The notes below the pieces were generated by a model. That model was given only the letters and a program-made list of their open reading frames with translations, ran no database searches and had not been told where the DNA came from. The translations under genes and the position numbers were made by a program. This document shows, piece by piece, positions 6,308 through 12,797 of a stretch of 12,797 bases of DNA. Position 1 is the stretch's first letter. Each line of letters starts with the position of its first letter. The DNA comes from Bacteroidota bacterium (GTDB lineage Bacteria > Bacteroidota > Bacteroidia > Bacteroidales > Dysgonomonadaceae): positions 1 to 12,797 of the forward strand of contig JAEZZZ010000063.1 in assembly GCA_023418255.1 (NCBI GenBank). The letters are read 5' to 3'.

Positions 6308-8561
6308 AATTCCCCAATTCCAACTGATTTTTTACCAACTCGTAATATTTCCCTTTTTTTAGTGTAAGTTCTTCGTGCGTACCTGTTTCGGCAATTTTGC
6401 CATTGTCGAGAACAACAATCTGGTTGGCATTTTTTACCGTGCTCAACCGATGGGCTACCACAACAACGGTTTTATCCTTGTAAAATTCAGCCAAATTTTC
6501 AACAATCGCCCTCTCGTTATTGGCATCAAGGGCGTTGGTAGCCTCATCCAAAAAGATAAACGGCGGATTTTTATACACGGCACGGGCTATCAAGATGCGT
6601 TGTCGTTGTCCCTGACTTACACCCTGTCCGTCCTGTCCGATTTGGGTGTTATAGCCGAGCGGCAGAGCCTCGATATAATCGGCAATATTGGCAACTCGTG
6701 CGGCATAACGCAGTCGTTCGATATTTATCTCGTCGTCCGAGGGGGCGATGTTACGGGCGATACTATCTGAAAAGAGATAACCCTCCTGCATCACGGCTCC
6801 GCATTCGGTGCGCCACCATGCTAGACTGAATTTATTTAAATTCTCGTTGCCGATTTCGATTTTTCCCTCATCAGGTTCGTAATAGCCCAAAAGCAGTTTC
6901 ACGAGCGTGGTTTTTCCGCTTCCGCTTGCTCCCACGATTGCAGTTACTTTGCCTTGCGGAATATCCAGATTGATATTGTCAAGCACATAATCGGGTCTTG
7001 CTCCGTCGTATTTGAAACAGAGATTTTCGATTTTTACCGAACGATTTTCTGGCAAATCTTCTACCGTGCGATTCTCGTCCTCCTCGTTCTTTTGAGTATG
7101 GATTTCGTTCATTCGGTCGAGGCTGATGCTTACATCCTGCCAACTGTAAATAAAACTCATCATCTGCTCTACCGGAGAGTTCAACTGACCAATAATGTAT
7201 TGAATAGCCAACATCATACCCAACGTGAGGTTTCCGCTGATAACGGCGGTTGCTGCCAGCACGGTAATAATAATATTTTTCAGCTCGTTGATAAGAATAC
7301 TTCCCGCCTCCTGATTTTGTTGCAGCGAGAGCGACTGCATATTCACATCGAAAAGGTCGGCTTGCACATCTTCCCACTCCCAACGCTTGCGCTGTTCGCA
7401 ACCTTGCAGTTTTATCTCCTGCATCCCGGTAATAAGCTGATACACCACGTTTCTGTTTATTCCCTGTTGCTCGAAATACTTGTAATCCAATACCCTGCGT
7501 TTTTTCAAGAAAACCATTATCCACACACCGTAGAGTATGCTTCCGACAAGGAAAACCAAGAATATAGGCACGTTATAGACAAAAAGCACGATGCCGAAAA
7601 TCACGAAGCTGAACACCGAAAAGAGCATATTAAGCGTTTGCACCGTGAGGAAGTTTTCGATACGGCGGTGGTCTTCGATGCGTTGCAGCAGGTCGCCCGT
7701 GAGTTTGGTGTCGAAAAACTTCATCGGCAGTTTCATCAGTTTAATAAAAAAGTCGGAAATAAGAGAGATATTTATTCGTGTACTGATATGCAACAAGATT
7801 TTTCGGCGGATAAAGTCGATAGCTGTTCGACTGAAAAGCAACATGGTTTGAGCAATGAGAATAAGCCATACGAAACCTATATCTTTACCCTGTATTCCGG
7901 TATCCACGATGGCTTGTGTAAGGAACGGGAATATCAACTGCAAGAGGCTTCCCAAGAACAGACCGAGAATCAACTGCGTGAAAAAACGTTTGTATTTTAC
8001 TAAATACTTCCAGAGGAATTTCAATCGATTCTCCTTTTTCACGGTATCGCCCTCTTTTTCGTAAAATAGCGCGGTTGGCTCGAAAAGCAGGGCTACTCCT
8101 TTTTCCTCTCCGTTGGTGCGGGTGCTTATCCAGTTTTTGCAGAACTCCTCTTGCGAAAAACGAATACGACCTTTGCCGGGGTCTGCTACATAAATGCCCC
8201 CTCTAACTCCCCCAAAGGGGGAGAAACATTTCCCCCCTTTGGGGGGATTAAGGGGGGCTTCTATTTTATACACTACCACAAAGTGGTCTTGTTTCCAGTG
8301 CACGATGCAGGGCAGCAGGGCTTTTTCTGCCAGCTTCTCGAACGTGATGCGACCGCCCAAGGTGCGTAAGCCGATGTTTTCGGCTGCACGGCTGATGCCG
8401 AGCATCGACACGCCTTCGCGACTGATATATGAACTCTTTCGCAAGTTATTTATATCATAGTCTTTGCCGTAGTACTTCGCTATCATTCCGAGGCAGGCGG
8501 GACCGCAGTCCATGGCATCGGGTTGGTGGATAAGGGGAAAACTTTTTGACATCAGATTCAC
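6306..8561 (-). CDS. Peptidase-containing (C39) ABC transporter, bacteriocin/RiPP exporter type
   Basis: This 751-residue inner-membrane protein cleaves a double-glycine leader and exports the peptide. The C39 peptidase domain (about 1-160) has Cys19 in MDCGPACL, His93 in QDHFVVVYK and Asp127 in YVADPGKG. The transmembrane domain spans about 185-480. The nucleotide-binding domain has Walker A GASGSGKTT (544-552), signature VSQGQ (648-652), Walker B FIFLDE (668-673) and His704. The signature is VSQGQ rather than LSGGQ, which I recall in Bacteroidetes homologues. Residues 102-122 are an in-frame insertion encoded by a palindromic repeat (8196-8258). Two starts are possible: GTG at 8561 overlapping the upstream stop by 4 nt, or ATG at 8552 (MSKSFPLIHQ), which I prefer because homologues begin there. 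It lies within the minus-strand operon between the outer-membrane protein and the HlyD-like gene. Confidence 0.92.
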   Translation of the reverse strand: MNLMSKSFPLIHQPDAMDCGPACLGMIAKYYGKDYDINNLRKSSYISREGVSMLGISRAAENIGLRTLGGRITFEKLAEKALLPCIVHWKQDHFVVVYKIEAPLNPPKGGKCFSPFGGVRGGIYVADPGKGRIRFSQEEFCKNWISTRTNGEEKGVALLFEPTALFYEKEGDTVKKENRLKFLWKYLVKYKRFFTQLILGLFLGSLLQLIFPFLTQAIVDTGIQGKDIGFVWLILIAQTMLLFSRTAIDFIRRKILLHISTRINISLISDFFIKLMKLPMKFFDTKLTGDLLQRIEDHRRIENFLTVQTLNMLFSVFSFVIFGIVLFVYNVPIFLVFLVGSILYGVWIMVFLKKRRVLDYKYFEQQGINRNVVYQLITGMQEIKLQGCEQRKRWEWEDVQADLFDVNMQSLSLQQNQEAGSILINELKNIIITVLAATAVISGNLTLGMMLAIQYIIGQLNSPVEQMMSFIYSWQDVSISLDRMNEIHTQKNEEDENRTVEDLPENRSVKIENLCFKYDGARPDYVLDNINLDIPQGKVTAIVGASGSGKTTLVKLLLGYYEPDEGKIEIGNENLNKFSLAWWRTECGAVMQEGYLFSDSIARNIAPSDDEINIERLRYAARVANIADYIEALPLGYNTQIGQDGQGVSQGQRQRILIARAVYKNPPFIFLDEATNALDANNERAIVENLAEFYKDKTVVVVAHRLSTVKNANQIVVLDNGKIAETGTHEELTLKKGKYYELVKNQLELGN
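8196..8258. repeat. 63-bp G/C-rich palindromic repeat inserted in frame in the C39 domain
   Basis: Outer arms GCCCCCT (8196-8202) and AGGGGGGC (8251-8258) enclose two palindromes, CTCCCCCAAAGGGGGAG (8207-8223) and CCCCCCTTTGGGGGG (8232-8246). The unit is exactly 63 bp and adds 21 codons without a stop, giving a Pro/Gly-rich segment (LNPPKGGK ... FSPFGGVRGG) at residues 102-122. Removing it joins YKIE directly to IYVADPGKG, which reads like an uninterrupted C39 domain. Confidence 0.85.
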
Positions 8562-10945
8562 AACCTATTCTTTATATCGTCAATACTATTCTTTCTTTTA
8601 TCAGATGAAAGTTTCGCGCCAATTGCGTAGCTAACCGAAAGTTGCAACGCCGAATACGAAAATGTATTGTTGAACTTCATTTCCATTCCGTTTGAATTGG
8701 TTACTCCGCTATACTTAGATACGATAAAGTTAGCGTAATTCAATCCAAACTTTAAATTGCCTTCCAAAAGCGAATAATTTACCCCGGCACTTACGGTATA
8801 ATATGGATTTCTAATAACCCCGGCAGTATATTCTTTCGACTTATAGGAACCTAACAAACGCCCTGTAAATGTTTTTGATTTATTGAAATAAAAGGTATTG
8901 TTTAGACTTATGTAATAATTTATACCACTGCGTTCGGCAATAGTAAATGGCGAATCAGATATTGACTTTGAATAAGATAATGTATGTTGAAAATAGCTTT
9001 GAAGCCAATTAATTTTATTAAAAACATACGAGTTTTGCACTCCTACCGAATGAGAACTTAAATAGTTATCCCAATAAATCTGTGTAATATTTGTCGTTTC
9101 ATTCATATCAATTACTTGTCCGAATTGGTCTTGAATATAATTGTAATAAAGGCTAAAATTGAGATTATTCTTAAACGTGTAACCCATATTTACGGAATAA
9201 TAAGACAGCGGTTTTAGATCGGGTTTCCCATACACAATACTATATTGATTTTCGTATAATTTAAACGGATTTACCATATTGAATCTTGGGCGTGAAATGC
9301 GATTGGATAAACTCAAACTAAACGAATTTTCATCGTTTGGTTTATATCCGATATAAAGTGTGGGAAATACGCGCCAATAGGCGTCTTTGTCAGAATAATT
9401 TGTCGCCTCCGCTGAGCTTTTTGTTTGTGTATATTCCGCTCGCAAGCCTCCGCGCATTGCCCACTTTTTGCTTATTTTTTTTGAAAAATCGCCATAAACG
9501 GCATAAATATTCTCTTTGTAGAGAAAATCATTTTGTTGGTCGCCCAAAACTGTATGATTGTAATAATTCATACCGTTTTGCGTTTGCGAAAAGGATGTTT
9601 TGAGTCCGAACTCAAATTTATATCCGTTATACGGCAAAACAAAACCCAAGGCTGTTGAGAAAGCTTGTATGTCGCGATTTTGCTCATTATTATATCCAAA
9701 TCGGGAAGATGAAATCAGTTGATTATCGCCATCATATTTATTGGATATAAAAACATCTTCGGATGAATTTTTGTAGGTTAAATAATCGGCGTCGAAACGC
9801 ATCATTTTACCAAGTGTATCAAGTTTTGTATCAAGATGAAAGTTTACTATCCCCACATTCCATTGGTTTACGGAAGTATTCGATGATTTCAGCATATTTT
9901 CGGGCAGTTGCGCATTCAACGCATATATCCCTGTTTCATTGACCGACAAGCCGTTGGGTTTGCTAAGCGAATATTCAACCGAAAAACCAATGTCTGTTCT
10001 TTTATTTAACTCATAATCAAGTCCGGTTCGTAAATTGGCATAATCACTTTTTTGTTTTACATCTGTATGGCTTTTCCATACAGAGGAAGGGTAAAATTTG
10101 TTGTTGCTTTCTTCGTAGCCCGTATTGCCTAACCCGCCACCGGTATTTAAAAAAGCCGATAATTTTCCTTTGTTGTAAGTAAGGCTTCCGGTAACGGCGC
10201 CTCTGTTATAATTTGAAAAGTTATGAGCGTATGACACATTTCCTCCCAAAAAATCTTTGCGGGCTTTTTTTATTACGATGTTCAACACACCGGCGTTACC
10301 CTCGGCGTCATATTTTGCGGGAGGTATAGTAATTACTTCTATTTTATCCAAATCGCTTGCTGAATATGTTTTAAGCAAATTAGCCAAATCTTTACCCGAC
10401 ATCTTCACTTGTCTGTCGTTGATAAGTACAATAACTTCTCCTTTTCCGATAATGTGTATGCTGTTTTCGGTAACGTTTAATCCGGGCATATTCTGCAACA
10501 CGTCCAACGCATTGATGGCTCCGGTGTTTACGGAACTTGCGTCAAAAACCATTCTGTCAACTTCTCTTCTTATAATCGGTTTGGAAGCGGATACAACAAT
10601 CTCTGATAGATTTATACTACTTTCGGTTAAGGCGATATTTCCCATATTAACATCATTCCCTGCCGAACAGGTCATAGTTATAAACTTATTTTCATAGCCC
10701 AATGCTCTGAATTGAATTATATAATTGCATATAGGCGTGGATATTTCAAAGTGTCCATTATGGGTCGTAATTGTTCCGTTTACATACAAACTATCAATTT
10801 CCTGCAAAATAAGAACATTGGCAAATTCTATAGCTTGATTATCATTTGCAGTTAAAACTGTTCCTGATATTTTTACATTTTGAGAATAACAGATGCTGGC
10901 AAATAACAAATATGCAACCAGAATCTTTTGTTTAATCTTTTTCAT
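8558..10945 (-). CDS. Outer-membrane beta-barrel protein, TonB-receptor-like
   Basis: This 795-residue protein begins with a signal peptide (MKKIKQKILVAYLLFASICYS). A carboxypeptidase-regulatory-like domain follows (about 22-110: VKISGTVLTANDNQAIEFAN), then a plug-like domain (about 120-225: IIRREVDRMVFDASS, GALNVLQNMPG-type region, IIGKGEVIVLINDRQV, IEVITIPPAKYDAEG) and a long beta-barrel to the end. This is the layout of the Bacteroidetes outer-membrane beta-barrel family 3, related to TonB-dependent receptors. Its place between a SPASM maturase and a C39 exporter suggests a part in moving or receiving the peptide at the outer membrane, but this is inference. No SusD-like partner is present. 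It starts 11 bp after the maturase remnant and ends overlapping or 5 bp before the transporter, so all are one transcript. Confidence 0.85.
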   Translation of the reverse strand: MKKIKQKILVAYLLFASICYSQNVKISGTVLTANDNQAIEFANVLILQEIDSLYVNGTITTHNGHFEISTPICNYIIQFRALGYENKFITMTCSAGNDVNMGNIALTESSINLSEIVVSASKPIIRREVDRMVFDASSVNTGAINALDVLQNMPGLNVTENSIHIIGKGEVIVLINDRQVKMSGKDLANLLKTYSASDLDKIEVITIPPAKYDAEGNAGVLNIVIKKARKDFLGGNVSYAHNFSNYNRGAVTGSLTYNKGKLSAFLNTGGGLGNTGYEESNNKFYPSSVWKSHTDVKQKSDYANLRTGLDYELNKRTDIGFSVEYSLSKPNGLSVNETGIYALNAQLPENMLKSSNTSVNQWNVGIVNFHLDTKLDTLGKMMRFDADYLTYKNSSEDVFISNKYDGDNQLISSSRFGYNNEQNRDIQAFSTALGFVLPYNGYKFEFGLKTSFSQTQNGMNYYNHTVLGDQQNDFLYKENIYAVYGDFSKKISKKWAMRGGLRAEYTQTKSSAEATNYSDKDAYWRVFPTLYIGYKPNDENSFSLSLSNRISRPRFNMVNPFKLYENQYSIVYGKPDLKPLSYYSVNMGYTFKNNLNFSLYYNYIQDQFGQVIDMNETTNITQIYWDNYLSSHSVGVQNSYVFNKINWLQSYFQHTLSYSKSISDSPFTIAERSGINYYISLNNTFYFNKSKTFTGRLLGSYKSKEYTAGVIRNPYYTVSAGVNYSLLEGNLKFGLNYANFIVSKYSGVTNSNGMEMKFNNTFSYSALQLSVSYAIGAKLSSDKRKNSIDDIKNRL

Positions 10946-10956
10946 AATTATTGCAT

Positions 10957-11517
10957 TTAAATCATTAATTTTTTATTCGCACTCAGAGCTTTAGGGCATC
11001 TTGGGTCAGGGAAATTATGTTTCCCTTTTCCATATACATTGACTATGTCTACATAACATATTTTTTTAGAACTACCTCCTTTGCATTTATTAAATGAATT
11101 ACACTTTAAACAAGGGTTCTGTTCAATAGAAAAACCATTACCTGTTTCCACATCATTATTTATTATTCCTATTCCATTATATAAATCCAATGCTTTCTCA
11201 GAATTCCATATATCTCCCAATTTCTGTTTTTTTATGTCTCCAATTAGAAAAATCGGATTATCATATAGCATCTCGCAAATAGACACATTTCCATTAGATA
11301 TTATTGAAAGAGAATAAGTGTTCGCATTGCACACTTTATTTTTCTTTATAAACTCGTCTTCATCCTTAAAACATTCTGTTTTACCAACGATTTTATTCTT
11401 GATATTATTGTAGTAGAGATAAAATCCAGCCTTTTGGGTTCGAAAGAAAGTAAGTAGTTTCTCCAACTTTTGTTCGTCCGTGCAATAATTATCATAATCA
11501 CTCTTATATGCTGACAA
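10957..11517 (-). pseudogene. Radical SAM/SPASM peptide maturase, 5'-truncated by an IS4-family element
   Basis: Only the C-terminal 186 or so residues remain. Seven cysteines fit a SPASM domain binding auxiliary Fe-S clusters: Cys63-x12-Gly-x4-Cys81 (in SLSIISNGNVSIC), the Cys136-x2-Cys139-x5-Cys145-x8-Cys154 block (NPCLKCNSFNKCKGG) and Cys174 (FPDPRCPKAL). GDIKKQKLGDIWNSEKA is the usual SPASM linker. The radical-SAM core with its CxxxCxxC cluster should lie upstream, but the frame runs into IS sequence near 11518. No ATG starts the remnant (TTG at 11515-11517 is the first candidate), so it is almost certainly inactive. The family modifies ribosomal peptides, often with a double-glycine leader in Bacteroidales; the neighbouring C39 exporter agrees. 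The DNA is visibly more AT-rich than gnd or kce, which hints at acquisition. Confidence 0.85.
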
Positions 11518-11552
11518 TGTTGTCCTAAACGTTTGGAAAAGGGATAAAAAAA

Positions 11553-11625
11553 GGAAGTAGAATTAAGGCACAAAATAGTTACCTTAGCAAAGGGAACATG
11601 CAAATCCTTTGCAAACTCTACTTCC
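11553..11625 (+). promoter_or_regulatory. Nested inverted repeats in the transposase leader
   Basis: Outer arms GGAAGTAGA (11553-11561) and TCTACTTCC (11617-11625) pair perfectly and end 1 nt before the transposase ATG. Inside them GCAAAGG (11587-11593) pairs with CCTTTGC (11606-11612). In a transcript entering from outside the element this fold would occlude the ribosome binding region, whereas a transcript starting inside the outer left arm would lack it. Confidence 0.5.
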
Positions 11626-11626
11626 A

Positions 11627-12778
11627 ATGACAAATATAACACTCTTTGCGCAAGCAATCGGCAAATTGCCGAAAGAAAAAATAAGAAAAATCATTCGAGA
11701 CTCAAAGACAGACAAGCACTGTAAGGGTTATGACACTTGGAGTCAGCTCATCAGTATGATGTTTTGCCAATTCTCTAATTGTGACTCGGTCAGAGACATT
11801 TCTAACGGACTTAATTCAGCCAATGGCAATCTGAATCACTTGGGGATCTCTCGTGCACCCTCCAAGTCTACCGTTGCATATCAGAACGCTCATAGAGATA
11901 GTCGGGTGTTCAGAGACATCTATTATACCGTCTTTCAGCATTTAGGACAGCAGGCATCATATCAACGCACCAAATTTCGATTCAAGGCACCTGTCAAGTT
12001 GCTTGATTCCTCTATGGTAACCTTGACAATGGCCCTTTACGATTGGGCTCACTACTCCACGACTAAAGGAGCCATAAAAATGCATACACTGCTCGACTAC
12101 GACTGTCTTCTTCCTGAATTTGTGCATATTACCACAGGGAAACACACGGACGACAAAGCCTCTTTTGATATCCCCGTTGCTCCACATTCGGTGGTTGTAG
12201 CCGATCGAGGGTATTGCAATTTTGAACTGTTGAATTATTGGGACAGCAAAAAGGTGTTTTTCGTAGTCCGCCACAAGGATAACCTCGTTTATGAGCGTGT
12301 CCGAGAATTGGATTTACCGGCACACGCTGCCCAAGACGTGTTAATAGATGAGATTATCGAGTTGAAGGGAGTAAATACCTCTAAAAAGTACCCCAATCGG
12401 CTCAGGCGCATTGCCGTATGGAACGATGAACATCAGTTCACAGTCCAAATACTTACCAACAATATGTCGCTTGCGGCATCCACCATTGCCAAACTCTACA
12501 AAGCACGATGGCAAATAGAGATTTTCTTTCGCAACCTCAAGCAATTGCTCCGTATAAAGAGCTTTATCGGCACTTCTCAGAATGCCGTGGAGATTCAAAT
12601 ATGGACTGCCTTGACGACTATGTTGCTATTGTGTTGGCTGAAACAAACGGCAAAGTACAAATGGGCTTTAGCAAACCTCGTGGTTTCTTTGAGACTGAAT
12701 ACCTTTACCAAAATAGACCTTGAAAAGTGGCTTAACGAACCATTTACTCCGCCTCCGGATGAACCAAATTCGGGCTGA
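11627..12778 (+). CDS. IS4-family transposase with N-terminal DUF4372
   Basis: This protein of 383 residues catalyses cut-and-paste transposition of its element. The N-terminus (MTNITLFAQAIGKLPKEKI, then WSQLISMMFCQFSNCDSVRD) resembles the DUF4372 domain found in one branch of IS4 transposases. The DDE catalytic domain has the first Asp in KLLDSSMV, the second in VVADRGY and Glu in YKARWQIEIFFRNLK, which fits the IS4 Y-(2)-R-(3)-E-(6)-K signature exactly. It appears complete and intact. I chose ATG 11627 over the TTG at 11609 because the conserved N-terminus begins there and the upstream codons lie in an inverted repeat. Its intactness suggests a recent insertion. Confidence 0.93.
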   Translation: MTNITLFAQAIGKLPKEKIRKIIRDSKTDKHCKGYDTWSQLISMMFCQFSNCDSVRDISNGLNSANGNLNHLGISRAPSKSTVAYQNAHRDSRVFRDIYYTVFQHLGQQASYQRTKFRFKAPVKLLDSSMVTLTMALYDWAHYSTTKGAIKMHTLLDYDCLLPEFVHITTGKHTDDKASFDIPVAPHSVVVADRGYCNFELLNYWDSKKVFFVVRHKDNLVYERVRELDLPAHAAQDVLIDEIIELKGVNTSKKYPNRLRRIAVWNDEHQFTVQILTNNMSLAASTIAKLYKARWQIEIFFRNLKQLLRIKSFIGTSQNAVEIQIWTALTTMLLLCWLKQTAKYKWALANLVVSLRLNTFTKIDLEKWLNEPFTPPPDEPNSG

Positions 12779-12797
12779 AAGGGGGTTGGAACTTATG

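Larger units (their letters stand above)
11518..12797 (+). mobile_element. IS4-family insertion sequence, right end beyond the window
   Basis: The element runs from about 11518, where the maturase frame breaks, past the end of the window. Its transposase occupies 11627-12778. The left edge, TGTTGTCCTAAACG, is a plausible terminal repeat, but its partner would be to the right of 12797, so neither the exact boundary nor a target duplication can be shown. The orientation is divergent from the truncated operon. Confidence 0.7.

Noticed and set aside
6954..8003. A 349-codon open frame on the plus strand
   Set aside because: It lies wholly antisense to the ABC transporter, has low-complexity His/Gln/Glu-rich composition and no recognisable domain, as expected of a shadow frame.
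8196..8258. Short palindromic repeats as a CRISPR array
   Set aside because: The three copies differ in length and sequence, are not evenly spaced, have no spacers and no cas genes are present.
8151..8460. Plus-strand open frames containing Pro/Gly-rich PPLTPPKGEK-type segments
   Set aside because: They are antisense to the C39 domain; the segment is only the palindromic repeat read on the other strand.
10257..10697. A 146-codon plus-strand open frame
   Set aside because: It is antisense to the plug region of the outer-membrane protein gene and shows no domain.

Overview
The window looks like a piece of a Bacteroidales (Bacteroidetes) chromosome, probably a Porphyromonadaceae/Dysgonomonadaceae-type amino-acid fermenter. 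Supporting signs are the promoter style (TTTG, about 18-19 nt, TAnnTTTG), weak ribosome binding sites, a 795-residue outer-membrane protein with a carboxypeptidase-regulatory-like N-terminus, a C39-peptidase ABC exporter with SPASM-type peptide maturation, and G/C-rich AAGCCCC...GGGGCTT interspersed repeats of a kind I know from Bacteroidetes genomes. All family calls are made by eye from the translated sequence; no search was run.

Layout, left to right. Positions 2-121 are the 3' end of an IS1595/ISXO2-like transposase. It abuts kal and kce (140-1427, + strand), two consecutive enzymes of lysine fermentation. Positions 1458-2332 hold gene wreckage: a decayed lipoprotein gene with an HEXXH zinc-peptidase motif, then a small secreted-protein gene apparently frameshifted at an A8 run. 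A GreA/GreB-family factor (2387-2887, -), tRNA-Arg(CCU) (3022-3093, -) with a good promoter, and a flavodoxin (3237-3737, +) follow. A terminator at 3802-3837 separates flavodoxin from the convergent 6-phosphogluconate dehydrogenase gene (3860-5314, -). The 384-bp gap 5315-5698 has a likely gnd promoter plus a promoter/terminator pair that could define a minus-strand RNA of about 220 nt.

The right half (5699-11517, all -) is one peptide maturation/export operon. Its transcription order is a radical-SAM/SPASM maturase remnant, an outer-membrane beta-barrel protein, a C39 peptidase-containing ABC transporter, and a short HlyD-like membrane protein. In such systems the SPASM enzyme modifies a double-glycine-leader peptide, the C39 domain removes the leader, and the exporter moves the product outward. 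The maturase has lost its catalytic half at the junction with an IS4-family element (about 11518 to beyond 12797, +), and no precursor peptide is visible, so the operon is probably cut off from its promoter and precursor.

The most unusual structure is a trio of G/C-rich palindromic repeats inside this operon. One is a 63-bp, exactly 21-codon in-frame insertion between the catalytic His and Asp of the C39 domain. One encodes part of the cytoplasmic tail of the HlyD-like protein. One overlaps the transporter's stop codon.
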